Source: Rhodococcus sp. 06-462-5 (lineage in GTDB: Bacteria > Actinomycetota > Actinomycetes > Mycobacteriales > Mycobacteriaceae). From it: DNA of 64,000 bases. Shown in pieces: positions 1 through 8,293 of this stretch. The DNA lies in NCBI RefSeq assembly GCF_002258315.1, contig NZ_NOYD01000023.1, forward strand, positions 36,485 through 100,484, given 5' to 3'. Under the pieces are notes generated by a model, which did not search any database, was not told the origin of the DNA, and saw only the letters and a list, made by a program, of their open reading frames with translations. Made by a program: the position numbers and the translations under genes. Position 1 is the stretch's first letter; every line of letters begins with the position of its first letter.

Positions 1-1
1 C

Positions 2-1351
2 ACGACAGCAAGCGCCGCCTCGCGACCGGATAGGACCGACGCGCCTCCAGGCATCGTGCGGACCGCGTTCGCCAGCTTTATCGGCACGATGATCGAGTGG
101 TACGACTTCTTCATCTTCGGTACTGCTGCGGCGCTGATCTTCAACGAGGTCTTCTTCAGCAACATGTCCGCCGCCGGCGGGACGCTCGCATCGTTCGCGA
201 CGTTCGGCGTGGCCTTCGTGGCGCGCCCCGTGGGCGCGGTGTTGTTCGGTCACTACGGAGACCGTTTGGGCCGCAAGAAGATGCTGGTTCTGTCCCTTCT
301 CCTCATGGGTGGCGGCACCGTCGTGGTCGGCGTGCTACCCACCTACGAGACATGGGGGATGGCGGCCCCGATCTTGCTCGTGATCTCGCGACTCGTGCAA
401 GGACTCGCAGTCGGTGGCGAGTGGGGCGGAGCAATTTTGATGGCAGTGGAATCAGCACCTCCGAAGAAGCGCGCCTTCTACGGGAGTTGGCCGCAGATGG
501 GTGTGCCCGCCGCACTTGTGTTGTCCACGCTGTCGTTCTACGCGGTCCGCCAACTGCCCGAGGAGCAGTTCCTCAGTTGGGGTTGGCGCATCCCGTTCCT
601 GGCCAGCACCTTGCTCATCGGCGTCGGCCTGTACATCCGCCTAGCCATTCTCGAGTCACCCGAATTCTCGAAGATGAAGAAGAACGACGAAGCGGCCGAG
701 TTTCCCATCGTCGAAGTGGTGAAGAAGAATTGGCGCGGACTGCTGGTCGGTATCGGTGTGACTGCTGCGCCCAACATTCCGTTCTATCTCGCCACCGTGT
801 TCGTGATCAAGTACGCCCAGGACTATGCCGGCATGACCAGCAATTTCATGCTTCTCGCGTTGTGCGTGGCCGGGTTCGTCGAGACTCTCGGTATTCCCCT
901 GGCCGCCATGCTGGCCGACCGATTGGGCGTGGTGAAGGTCTTGATGGCAGGCGCGGTGTTCATGCTCGTGCTGTCCTTCCCCTTCTTCTGGCTCATCGAC
1001 ACGGGGAACTCGGTCCTGGTATTCCTCGCACTGTTCTTGATGCTCGCAGTGGGGCACACGATGACCTACGCACCGATGGCGACCTTCATGGCAGATCTGT
1101 TCCCCACCAACGTTCGCTACACGGGCACCTCCGTCTGTTATCACCTGGGAGGCGCTCTCACGAGCGGGCCGGTGCCACTGGTGGCGGCCGCCCTCGTCGC
1201 GTGGGCCGGCAGTGCTCTTCCTCTGTCCATCTATCTGGCGATCGCCAGTGCGGTCACGATCGTCGCTCTCTGCTTCGCTCGATCCGCCATGCCGGGACAG
1301 GGCGAGTTGTCGAAATCGAATCGACCTGCATTCGTGGCAACGGTCCGATGA
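2..1351 (+). CDS. MFS transporter of the metabolite:H+ symporter (MHS) family, 5' end cut by the window
   Basis: Proton-coupled uptake of a small organic acid or aromatic acid across the cytoplasmic membrane is the usual role of this family. The N-terminal motif ASFIGTMIEWYDFF and the loop GHYGDRLGRKK are hallmarks of MHS permeases (the KgtP, ShiA and ProP type). About 12 hydrophobic segments follow, and the length of roughly 449 visible codons is normal. The reading frame is open to the left edge, and a GTG at 56 would fall too close to the first helix, so the true start probably lies just outside the window. The cupin gene follows 94 nt downstream, with a LacI-type operator between them. 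The substrate is not known; the context suggests an aromatic or hydroxy-ketone compound. Confidence 0.88.
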   Translation, partial: TTASAASRPDRTDAPPGIVRTAFASFIGTMIEWYDFFIFGTAAALIFNEVFFSNMSAAGGTLASFATFGVAFVARPVGAVLFGHYGDRLGRKKMLVLSLLLMGGGTVVVGVLPTYETWGMAAPILLVISRLVQGLAVGGEWGGAILMAVESAPPKKRAFYGSWPQMGVPAALVLSTLSFYAVRQLPEEQFLSWGWRIPFLASTLLIGVGLYIRLAILESPEFSKMKKNDEAAEFPIVEVVKKNWRGLLVGIGVTAAPNIPFYLATVFVIKYAQDYAGMTSNFMLLALCVAGFVETLGIPLAAMLADRLGVVKVLMAGAVFMLVLSFPFFWLIDTGNSVLVFLALFLMLAVGHTMTYAPMATFMADLFPTNVRYTGTSVCYHLGGALTSGPVPLVAAALVAWAGSALPLSIYLAIASAVTIVALCFARSAMPGQGELSKSNRPAFVATVR

Positions 1352-1403
1352 CAGAATCTTCGGTTGTTTCCTTGCGGATCCAACCGAGCGCGTGTCATGC
1401 TGA

Positions 1404-1417
1404 ATTAAACGTTTTAG
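1404..1417. promoter_or_regulatory. LacI-type operator upstream of the cupin gene
   Basis: The 14-mer ATTAAACGTTTTAG is a pseudo-palindrome centred on CG and ends 28 nt before the cupin start codon. Similar sites occur at 2108, 5299 (reverse strand) and 9521, giving a consensus CTTAAACGTTTTAG. LacI-family proteins bind such CG-centred palindromes. It is assigned to the LacI gene at 5368-6450 by proximity only. Confidence 0.65.
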
Positions 1418-1445
1418 TTCTCGACCTCGAAGAAGGGATTCAACG

Positions 1446-1982
1446 ATGAGTTCGACACTCGATCACACGTCCGATGCGGCAGTTCCGTATCGCGGCCCCA
1501 AGTCGGACAGCATGCTCGACGACATGGTGGAACTGGGGGCGCTCGACCTGGATTGCGATGAGCGCCTGTGGGTTCCACAGTCGCCGGATGTGACCTTTCG
1601 GCCGCTGCTACTCTCGGTCAGTCAGGGGTTCTTCGTCAACATCCTGCGCGTGCGCAAGACCGGAATTCTCTCACGTCATCGCCACGCCGGTCCCGTGCAC
1701 GCAACCACCCTCCGCGGGCGGTGGCACTACCTCGAGCACGACTGGTGGGCGGAGCAGGGAAGCTACGCCTTCGAGCCTCCCGGTGACATTCACACGCTAG
1801 AGGTTCCGGAAGGTGTCGACGAGATGATCACCATGTTCCACGTCACCGGTGCCTACATCTATGTCGACCCCGATGGCAACCCAGTGGGCGTGGAGGACGT
1901 GTTCACCAAGCTGGACAATGCCAGAAAGCATTACACGAGTGTCGGCCTCGGCGCGGACTACGTCGACCGCTTCATTCGCTGA
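1446..1982 (+). CDS. 2,4'-dihydroxyacetophenone dioxygenase-like cupin
   Basis: A 178-residue single-cupin protein. The stretch around RVRKTGILSRHRHAGPVHA (residues 68-86) is typical of the 2,4'-dihydroxyacetophenone dioxygenase family, non-heme iron enzymes that cleave a C-C bond in an alpha-hydroxyketone side chain to give an aromatic acid and formate. The two histidines of HRH, the glutamate in the following strand and the later GDIHTLEV histidine are plausible metal ligands. ATG is preceded by GAAGGG at a suitable distance. It sits between two transporters, with an upstream LacI-type operator and a strong terminator after it. The exact substrate is not proven; a related ChrR-like cupin activity is possible. 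Confidence 0.8.
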   Translation: MSSTLDHTSDAAVPYRGPKSDSMLDDMVELGALDLDCDERLWVPQSPDVTFRPLLLSVSQGFFVNILRVRKTGILSRHRHAGPVHATTLRGRWHYLEHDWWAEQGSYAFEPPGDIHTLEVPEGVDEMITMFHVTGAYIYVDPDGNPVGVEDVFTKLDNARKHYTSVGLGADYVDRFIR

Positions 1983-1997
1983 CTCACCGTACTTCCG

Positions 1998-2034
1998 AAC
2001 GGCCCCGAGTTTTCACTCGGGGCCGTTTCTTTTG
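1998..2034 (+). terminator. Rho-independent terminator after the cupin gene
   Basis: A perfect 13-bp stem (AACGGCCCCGAGT paired with ACTCGGGGCCGTT) with a four-base TTTC loop, followed by the T-rich run TCTTTTGTG. It starts 16 nt after the cupin stop codon. Confidence 0.9.
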
Positions 2035-2107
2035 TGTGCGAACGCCTTTGAGTAAATAGCGGCATTTCGGGCGACTTCATCGGAGTTACTCGAAAAGGCA
2101 CCACCGT

Positions 2108-2121
2108 CTTAACCGTTTTAG
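2108..2121. promoter_or_regulatory. LacI-type operator upstream of the second MFS gene
   Basis: CTTAACCGTTTTAG differs from the four-site consensus CTTAAACGTTTTAG at one position. It lies about 150 nt upstream of the MFS start codon, leaving room for a promoter and leader of about 100 nt in which no gene was seen. Confidence 0.62.
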
Positions 2122-2271
2122 TACAGTTCGGTCAACCGTTCGGCGGCAACCTGGGCGGCCTGCAATCGAGTGCGTCGACGCTGAGAACCACACCTCCTCA
2201 GGTGCGGTTGCGCAGCCACTTCATCTATTCGTTCAGGCTCGACCCGGGCCACTCTCACTGGAGCATCTTCG

Positions 2272-3702
2272 ATGACCGATGTCGTCTCGTCGCCGTCAGG
2301 CGATTCCTTGTCCCCTTCCCCTGAACCGCTCGAGAGGAAGCGCAAGCGTGCCCGAACTCCGGCGTACGCGATCGGCGCGCTGATCTTCCTGTGGCTGGTC
2401 TATGCGATGAATGCCAACACCAGGCAGATCTTCTTCTTCGTTCTGCCTTCGATCGTCGATGAGTTCTCGATCTCGCCGGAGACGGCGGGTGTGATCGCCG
2501 CGATCATCACCGCAGCATGCTCGCTCCTGGCGCTGCCACTGGGACCGTGGTTCGACCGCGGTGGACATGGGTGGGCGCGTAAGTATCGGAATGCCGTCGT
2601 GGCCTTGGGCTACTTCATCTTCTCGATCTTCACCGGTATCGGTGCCTTGACGTCCTCCCTGTGGTCCATCGTGATCCTGCAGTCGGTGAAGAACGCGTTC
2701 GGCGGCGCTGGTGAGGCCGTCGAGGTGACCACGATGGCCGAGTCCTACCCCGTCGAGCGCCGAGGTCTGGCGCTGGGTCTGCAGCACACGGGCTATCCGT
2801 GGGGCACCCTGATTGCCTCGATCGTCACGTCAGGCATCTTGGCGACCTTCGGACCGGAGAATTGGCGCTACGTTTTTTTGCTGATTCCGCTCGCGATGAT
2901 TCCTATCTGGATCGGGTACTGGCTGTTCGCCACCAAGAAGCGCTACGCCAAATTCGAGAGCGATACCGAAGCAGCGGGGTTGACCAAGCCTCTGTCCGGA
3001 TCGAATTTCGAGGAGACGCATCGCGCAGAGCCGGGTGCTCTGGCACGCGCGTTGCGGAATCCGAACATCATCTTTCCGTCTCTGGCATCGATGCTCGGTA
3101 TCGCGGTCTACACAGGTATCAGTTTCTGGTTGCCGCAGTACATTGCGTTCGTGGGGAACTACAGCTTTGCCGAGGCTGCCGCGTATTCGGCCGTGTTCAC
3201 CATCACCGGCGGCATCGGCCAGATCCTTTGGGGCACAGTGTCGGACTGGCTGGGGCGAAAGTTCACAGCCATCATCGCTTTCGTATGGCTCGGCGTCGGC
3301 ATCTTCCTGCTGCAGTACGCCGGCCTGGGATTGGCGTGGCTGATCGTGCTGCAGCTCTTCGCCGGTATGGCGACCAACGGGGTGTTCCCGGTCATCTACA
3401 GCTTTGTCAGTGACGCGGCGGAGAAGGGTGCCATCGGCACAGCGAACTCGGTGATGATGACAGCCACCTACGTGGGCGGTCTGTCTCCATTGGTGCTCGG
3501 AGTTCTCATCGGTGCCGGTGGCGGGTTCTCCTCGGCAACTGGATACGACTGGGGTCTGTATTTTCTCGTTGCCGCATGTGTGGTGGCAGTGGTACTGCTG
3601 GCACTGTTCACCCGTGAGCCGATCGGCAAGTTTCGCCACCTCGACCGGTCCTTGGTGTCGAAGGCCAGTTGCAACTTGGGCGACGCCGGCGAAACAGTCT
3701 GA
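2272..3702 (+). CDS. MFS transporter
   Basis: A 476-residue major facilitator with a charged N-terminal tail (about 35 residues, KRKRAR) and about 12 predicted membrane segments. The two halves are joined by a hydrophilic loop near residues 220-265. SDWLGRKFTAI in the second half is an MFS loop signature. Its likely task is uptake or efflux of the compound handled by the surrounding enzymes. The ATG follows a leader carrying a LacI-type operator. A thioesterase gene lies 87 nt downstream on the same strand and may be cotranscribed. It is not closely related to the MHS transporter at the window start, so the locus may import two different forms of the substrate, or one may export. Confidence 0.87.
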   Translation: MTDVVSSPSGDSLSPSPEPLERKRKRARTPAYAIGALIFLWLVYAMNANTRQIFFFVLPSIVDEFSISPETAGVIAAIITAACSLLALPLGPWFDRGGHGWARKYRNAVVALGYFIFSIFTGIGALTSSLWSIVILQSVKNAFGGAGEAVEVTTMAESYPVERRGLALGLQHTGYPWGTLIASIVTSGILATFGPENWRYVFLLIPLAMIPIWIGYWLFATKKRYAKFESDTEAAGLTKPLSGSNFEETHRAEPGALARALRNPNIIFPSLASMLGIAVYTGISFWLPQYIAFVGNYSFAEAAAYSAVFTITGGIGQILWGTVSDWLGRKFTAIIAFVWLGVGIFLLQYAGLGLAWLIVLQLFAGMATNGVFPVIYSFVSDAAEKGAIGTANSVMMTATYVGGLSPLVLGVLIGAGGGFSSATGYDWGLYFLVAACVVAVVLLALFTREPIGKFRHLDRSLVSKASCNLGDAGETV

Positions 3703-3789
3703 GCCGACCCCCATTCACACCACAGATCGTCCAGCCTCGCCCGCTCGATATGTGGGCGAGGCTGGACCCGTCCGAGAGCGAGACCGAAC

Positions 3790-4176
3790 ATGTCGCCCAT
3801 CGTCTTTCGCGCCCAGGTTCGCTACGGTGATTTCGATCCGCAGAGACATGTGAGCAACGTTCAGTACTTCCGATTCTTCGAGGAGGCCAGGGCGGTGCTC
3901 TACCGTCGGGCGGGTCTGCCCGCCGATCTCGGACAGGTGATCCGGCGTCAGGAGATCGACTATTTTGCACCGATCGGGTTCGACATCCACGAGATCGACG
4001 TGGTCATGACGGCACTGCGGTCGGGACGCTCGTCGTACGATCTCGGTTTTGTGTTGCGTTCGGGCACACATGAATTCGCGCGCGCCACCGTGTCGATGGT
4101 GGCCGTCGGACCGGACGGCCGCCCGACACCCATTCCGGCGCGGCTCGGACTCGAGCTCGCTGCAGCATCCCCGTAG
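3790..4176 (+). CDS. acyl-CoA thioesterase, 4HBT hotdog family
   Basis: A 128-residue single hotdog domain. The N-terminal RYGDFDPQRHVSNVQYFRFF matches the family pattern with the catalytic aspartate (D-x-x-x-H-x-x-N-x-x-Y) of 4-hydroxybenzoyl-CoA-type thioesterases. These enzymes hydrolyse acyl- or aroyl-CoA thioesters in the cytoplasm. It follows the MFS transporter on the same strand and ends just before a bidirectional terminator that separates it from the convergent dehydrogenase. A role in releasing an aromatic acid from its CoA ester would fit the neighbourhood but is inference. Confidence 0.85.
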   Translation: MSPIVFRAQVRYGDFDPQRHVSNVQYFRFFEEARAVLYRRAGLPADLGQVIRRQEIDYFAPIGFDIHEIDVVMTALRSGRSSYDLGFVLRSGTHEFARATVSMVAVGPDGRPTPIPARLGLELAAASP

Positions 4177-4207
4177 GCGTGAGCGCGACTCGACGGGTAG
4201 GACGAGA

Positions 4208-4241
4208 AAGACCCCGTGGCCCGCAGGGGCCACGGGGTCTT
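4208..4241. terminator. Bidirectional terminator between convergent genes
   Basis: A perfect 15-bp stem, AAGACCCCGTGGCCC with GGGCCACGGGGTCTT, and a four-base GCAG loop. Flanking A and T tracts on either side make it usable in both directions. It sits between the thioesterase (+) and the alcohol dehydrogenase (-). Confidence 0.88.
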
Positions 4242-4263
4242 CCTCGTTACCGAGCGGGCAGTG

Positions 4264-5265
4264 TCACGGAGTGAGAACGACTTTGAAAGCCTGTGCGGCC
4301 GCCGCCGTTTCGAGTGCGTCGATCGCGTCCTCCAGCTGGCGGACAGTGACCAGCGAGCCCCACATTTCCGGGTCGGTCGCCAGGTAGTTCATCGCGGTCA
4401 CGTAGTCGCTTCGTTGCGAACCGTAGCTTCCGAGGATGCGGATCTCGCGTCGCGTCACCAGATTCATGTCGGGATTCGCGTCGGACGCGAAGAGGGCTGG
4501 AACCACCACGGTCCCGCCGGGCATCACAGTGCGGAGCGCAGTTCCGAGGCCGGCGCCCGATCCTGAAGCTTCGATCCACCCCTGCGCTTCGAACCCGCCC
4601 AGATCGTCACCGACCGCGGTGGCGAGTCCCAGTGATCTGGCAGTGGCCAACCGCAGATCCTGATCGCGCGGCGCACCGGTCAGGAGGACGGCGTGACCCG
4701 ATTGCGACAACAAGAGTGCGATCATCAATCCGATCGGCCCCGGACCGGAGACCACCACGTTCTTTGCTTCCGGGTCTGCCCGTTGCAGGTGGGAAACCGC
4801 GCGGCCGGCGACGGACAAGGGCTCCGTCAGTACCAGAACGGTCGCGGGAAGATCGTGCTCGACGGGTACCAGTCGGTGCTCGTCGACGACGAAGAACTCC
4901 GCCGCGGCACCGTCGAAGGAGAGCCCGAGAACTGCTTTGTCCGGGCATATCTGGCGCAGCCCGCGCAGGCAGACCGAGCACCGACCGCAGCCGTCGATGG
5001 ACACTGGGACCACCCGTCGTCCGATCCATCGGCGATCGACACCGTCGCCTACCTCGACGACAGTGCCGACTGCTTCATGGCCCATGCAGACCGGAGACGC
5101 GACCCAGTCGTATCCGGCGTCCTGCTTCCAGGCGTGTACGTCGCTTCCGCACAACCCGCACGCCTCGGTTGCGACCAGAACTTGACCGGATCCGGGCTCT
5201 GGTGTGGGCCTGTCGAGGACGACGGCGTCCATCGGCGTGTTCGTACGTTTCACCAAAGCTCGCAT
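4264..5265 (-). CDS. zinc-dependent alcohol dehydrogenase (MDR superfamily)
   Basis: A 333-residue NAD(P)-dependent medium-chain dehydrogenase. The catalytic zinc region EACGLCGSDVHAWK, the GHEAVGTVVEVG motif and a structural-zinc cysteine cluster (CGRCSVCLRGLRQIC) are all present. A Rossmann segment GPGPIGLMIALLLSQSGHAV lies near the middle. This is the sorbitol/threonine dehydrogenase type and would oxidise a secondary alcohol. The start at MRALVKRT was chosen because AGGAG lies nine bases upstream; the longer frame has no ribosome site. A LacI-type operator lies 34 nt upstream, so this gene is probably controlled by the adjacent repressor. Confidence 0.9.
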   Translation of the reverse strand: MRALVKRTNTPMDAVVLDRPTPEPGSGQVLVATEACGLCGSDVHAWKQDAGYDWVASPVCMGHEAVGTVVEVGDGVDRRWIGRRVVPVSIDGCGRCSVCLRGLRQICPDKAVLGLSFDGAAAEFFVVDEHRLVPVEHDLPATVLVLTEPLSVAGRAVSHLQRADPEAKNVVVSGPGPIGLMIALLLSQSGHAVLLTGAPRDQDLRLATARSLGLATAVGDDLGGFEAQGWIEASGSGAGLGTALRTVMPGGTVVVPALFASDANPDMNLVTRREIRILGSYGSQRSDYVTAMNYLATDPEMWGSLVTVRQLEDAIDALETAAAAQAFKVVLTP

Positions 5266-5298
5266 CGTGAGTCTCCTAGGGTGGGGTCGCCAAGGCAA

Positions 5299-5312
5299 CT
5301 AAAAGGTTTAAG
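5299..5312. promoter_or_regulatory. LacI-type operator upstream of the alcohol dehydrogenase
   Basis: Reads CTTAAACCTTTTAG on the minus strand, one mismatch from the consensus, 34 nt before the dehydrogenase start and between that gene and the LacI gene. Confidence 0.65.
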
Positions 5313-5367
5313 TCAGTGTTGCATCTCGCTCCCCATATGACAAGCGTCACGTGTCGATCGGCAGGGA

Positions 5368-6450
5368 TCAGGGCCGAGCGGCGGTGGTTTCGCGCACCTG
5401 CAGTGTGTACGGGAGGATCAGATGTTGCGCAGGGGACGTCGAACCACCGATGCGATCGAGGAGAATCTCGGTTCCCCGCCGTCCCATCAGTTCTCGGGGC
5501 ACCGTGATCGTGGTCAGCTGCAGCGGACCTGCGCTTGCGAAACTCATGTCGTCGAACCCGGTCAGACCGATGTCTCCTGGCACGCTGAGCCCAGCTTCGC
5601 GACAGACGTCGTACACACCCACCGCAATCACATCGTTGCCGCACATGACCGCGTCGATATCGGGGTGATCGCGGAACAGCTCTCGTGCACGCAGGATTCC
5701 AGATTCACGGGTGAGCGCTCCCCACATGGCAGAGCGGTTGACGACCTCGAGGCCCCCGTCTGTCAGCGCCGAGACGAAACCGTTCGCACGATTTCGGGAA
5801 GCGCTGGACAAGGGGGGGCCTCCGAGGACAGCCACCCGTCGGTAGCCGCACTCGACGACGTGTCGACCGAGTTCGCGGCCGGCAGCGAGATCGTCGATAC
5901 CTACGAAATCGGCTTCGAGTCCTTCAATGTGGCGGTACAGCTGCACAAACGGCTCTCGGCGTTTGGTCAGTTCGGCGAGCAACGCTGTATCGGCGGATGT
6001 GACCGAGGTGAACAGCAGACCGCCCGAGTGTCGGTCGACTTGAGTCATGGCCGCCTCGGCCTGGTGGGCACCGTCGACGCCGACGTGCGAGACGAACACC
6101 TCGAAACCCGCCTCGGCGGCGGCAGAGATCGCACCGAACGCGAGCTCGGAGTAGAACGGGTTGGCGATGTCGGCCAGGAGAAGCCCGATTGTGTTGGCCT
6201 GGCCCGATCTGAGGTCGCGCGCGGTGCGGCTCGGACGAAAATTCAGTTCGCGGGCGACATCGAGAATTCGAGCACGCACATCTTCGCTCACCCCGGGAGC
6301 ACCGTTCATCGCGAACGACACGGCCGCAATGGACACACCTGCATGCTCCGCGACCTGGGTGATCGTTACCCGTTTGGTGGCCTTACGTGGTCGGTGAACG
6401 GGAGCAGGCGGGTTGCTCTTGGCTGACTCGCCACTTTCCGCTTTGGGCAT
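5368..6450 (-). CDS. LacI-family transcriptional regulator
   Basis: A 360-residue regulator. The helix-turn-helix ITQVAEHAGVSIAAVSFAMN begins near residue 30, after a basic tail. The hinge region RPSRTARDLRSGQANTIGLL leads into a periplasmic-binding-protein-like ligand domain with the usual GIDDLAAGRELGRHV and LTGFDDMSFA segments. It starts 16 nt after the cyclase gene on the same strand and so is probably the last gene of the hydrolase-SDR-cyclase-LacI operon, whose promoter carries one of the four operators. This implies autoregulation. The likely inducer is a pathway intermediate rather than a sugar, judged only from the neighbours. Confidence 0.92.
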   Translation of the reverse strand: MPKAESGESAKSNPPAPVHRPRKATKRVTITQVAEHAGVSIAAVSFAMNGAPGVSEDVRARILDVARELNFRPSRTARDLRSGQANTIGLLLADIANPFYSELAFGAISAAAEAGFEVFVSHVGVDGAHQAEAAMTQVDRHSGGLLFTSVTSADTALLAELTKRREPFVQLYRHIEGLEADFVGIDDLAAGRELGRHVVECGYRRVAVLGGPPLSSASRNRANGFVSALTDGGLEVVNRSAMWGALTRESGILRARELFRDHPDIDAVMCGNDVIAVGVYDVCREAGLSVPGDIGLTGFDDMSFASAGPLQLTTITVPRELMGRRGTEILLDRIGGSTSPAQHLILPYTLQVRETTAARP

Positions 6451-6466
6451 GGCCCAAGCTTATCCG

Positions 6467-7444
6467 CTACTTGACGACGACTGGGTTCACCGGAGCTCCG
6501 GTCCCTTCCACCACCTTCAGGGGAGCGGCGGTGTAGAAGAATGTGTATTGACCGTCCGCGGCGCAATCGGCGGCCAGCGCGTCGAGGGCGATGATTTCGG
6601 CGAAGGTGACGCCGAGGTTGCGCATCAATGCGTTGTGCAGCGGGAGCCACACTCCGGACACTGGGTCGGTCGTGACCTCGTTGGCGAGGGTGTCGGTCAC
6701 CAGATTGGGGATTTCCATCTCGTTGAACCACGCGACGAGTTCGGGAGAATAGGTGAGTCCGGGTTCGTTGAAATTCGCGTAGAACTCCTCTCGTGGTGTC
6801 TCGTAGAAGTATTCGAGCCAGCCGGTGTGGATCAGCAGAATATCGCGCTTACGAATGTCGACGCCTTGACTTGCGGCGGCAGCCAACAGGTCTTTGTGAT
6901 CGAAGGTTTCCCCCTTGGCGAGAGACTTCTTGCCGCGGTGACGCGCGATGTCGATCAGTATCCCTCGACCGACGATGCCCTTCTCCGCGATCGGAAGAAT
7001 GCTCGCCTTCTTCATGCCACCGGTTGTCGTTTCGGCTGCGTAGCCGTTGTAGATCTGGTCCCCGCACCACAGGTGGCCGAGCGCGTCGTACTGGCTCGAA
7101 CCCTGCAGGTACATGGTGATCTTGTCGTCGGCGAACTGCGCGCCTCCGTCTGCTTCGGGTCCCTCACCGGCCAAGTAGACGCCACGGTCCATCACGTTCT
7201 CGCGTTCGGCGGGCCCGCGTGCACCGGGAAAGGCCGGGTCGCCCTTGGGGTTTCCGATCTGCACTTGCAAAGTGAACGACTTCCCCGAGGTGATCTCGGC
7301 TGCGCCGGCCAAGGCTTCGGCGGGCCCCAGATAGTTGAGCGCCCCCACTTCGTCGTCGTGACCCCACCTGCCCCAATTCTGGGGCTGGTCCTTCAATAGT
7401 TCGACCGTCGTGGGGATCGACGTTCTCGTAGTCGTGTCGGTCAT
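6467..7444 (-). CDS. cyclase-family (kynurenine formamidase-like) metal hydrolase
   Basis: A 325-residue member of the PF04199 cyclase family, which contains isatin hydrolase, kynurenine formamidase and polyketide-cyclase-like enzymes that open or close amide or ester rings using Mn/Zn. The segment SSQYDALGHLW occupies the place of the family metal motif HxGTHxDxxxH; the second histidine of the canonical motif is glutamine here, as in a subgroup of larger family members. TDTLANEV and LPLHNALMRNLG are further family blocks. The start codon has AGGAG just upstream. It lies 44 nt after the SDR gene in the same operon. It may hydrolyse a lactone or amide made upstream. Confidence 0.83.
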   Translation of the reverse strand: MTDTTTRTSIPTTVELLKDQPQNWGRWGHDDEVGALNYLGPAEALAGAAEITSGKSFTLQVQIGNPKGDPAFPGARGPAERENVMDRGVYLAGEGPEADGGAQFADDKITMYLQGSSQYDALGHLWCGDQIYNGYAAETTTGGMKKASILPIAEKGIVGRGILIDIARHRGKKSLAKGETFDHKDLLAAAASQGVDIRKRDILLIHTGWLEYFYETPREEFYANFNEPGLTYSPELVAWFNEMEIPNLVTDTLANEVTTDPVSGVWLPLHNALMRNLGVTFAEIIALDALAADCAADGQYTFFYTAAPLKVVEGTGAPVNPVVVK

Positions 7445-7488
7445 GAGAAACTCCTAGGTTCTGTGATCGTGAATCCAACGAGACATGT

Positions 7489-8292
7489 TCAGCGAGCGAG
7501 CCATCCGCCGTCGACCGAGATGGTTGTGCCGGTTACGTAGCGCGATGCGTCGGATGCCAGGAAGATCGCGGCACCGGCAAGGTCTTCTGGAGTTCCCCAC
7601 CGTGCCATGGGGATTCGCTTCAGCATGAATGCGGCGCGCTCGGCGTCATTTCGGTGTGCCGTGGTGAGGTCGGTCGACATGTAACCCGGCGCGATGGTGT
7701 TCACCCGGATGCCGTGTGGGGCCCACTCGTTGGCCAGTGCTCTGGTGACTCCGAGAATGCCGTGTTTGGACGCAGCATAGGAAGGCACCTCGACTCCGCC
7801 TTGAAAGGAGTTCACCGACGCCATGTTGATGATGCTGCCGGCGGAGTCTTTTGCGCGAAGGTACTGGGCAAAGGCTTGGGACAAGAGGAACGGTGCCGTC
7901 AGATTGACGGCCAGCACGGTGTTCCAGTCCTCGACACTGGTGTTCAGCGCCGGGCCTCGTCTGATGACGCCGGCGTTGTTGACGAGGACGGTTGCGGGGT
8001 TGGAGGTTGCATCTTCTGCCCATCGCACGAGGTCGTTCGCGGAATCAGCGGACAGCCCACCGAGATCGGCCGTCCTCGACACACACTTTCCACCGGCTTC
8101 CGAAATGTCACTTTCGAGCTCGCTCATGTCGATGACGTCGAGCGCAGCGATCTGTGCACCTGCGTCTGCCAACGCTGTCGCGATCGCTCTTCCCAGACCG
8201 CGAGCCGCACCGGTGACGAGGGCGGTGTACCCGGTGAGATCGAACAGGTCGGCGAATCCGCGCGATGAGCGCACGGGTTCCTCGGCGACCAC
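7489..8292 (-). CDS. short-chain dehydrogenase/reductase
   Basis: A 267-residue classical SDR. TGAARGLGRAIA is the cofactor-binding glycine motif, NNAGV follows near residue 107, and the catalytic set is N (VNLTAPF), S (MASVNS), and YAASK near residue 172. The C-terminal APGYMSTDLT and TGTTISVDGGW are typical. It resembles 2-deoxygluconate 3-dehydrogenase (KduD)-like enzymes, but the substrate cannot be read from sequence. It begins with GTG one base after the stop of the upstream hydrolase, which indicates translational coupling. Confidence 0.92.
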   Translation of the reverse strand: MVAEEPVRSSRGFADLFDLTGYTALVTGAARGLGRAIATALADAGAQIAALDVIDMSELESDISEAGGKCVSRTADLGGLSADSANDLVRWAEDATSNPATVLVNNAGVIRRGPALNTSVEDWNTVLAVNLTAPFLLSQAFAQYLRAKDSAGSIINMASVNSFQGGVEVPSYAASKHGILGVTRALANEWAPHGIRVNTIAPGYMSTDLTTAHRNDAERAAFMLKRIPMARWGTPEDLAGAAIFLASDASRYVTGTTISVDGGWLAR

Positions 8293-8293
8293 G

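Noticed and set aside
656..1144. Long minus-strand frames opposite the MFS genes (also 2296-2787 and 2830-3714)
   Set aside because: They are antisense to clearly conserved transporters, are rich in H, R, Q and E as expected for shadow frames, and have no family match.
97..1449. 450-codon frame overlapping the MHS transporter
   Set aside because: Arginine-rich composition and no domain; it is a shadow of the transporter in another frame of high-GC DNA.
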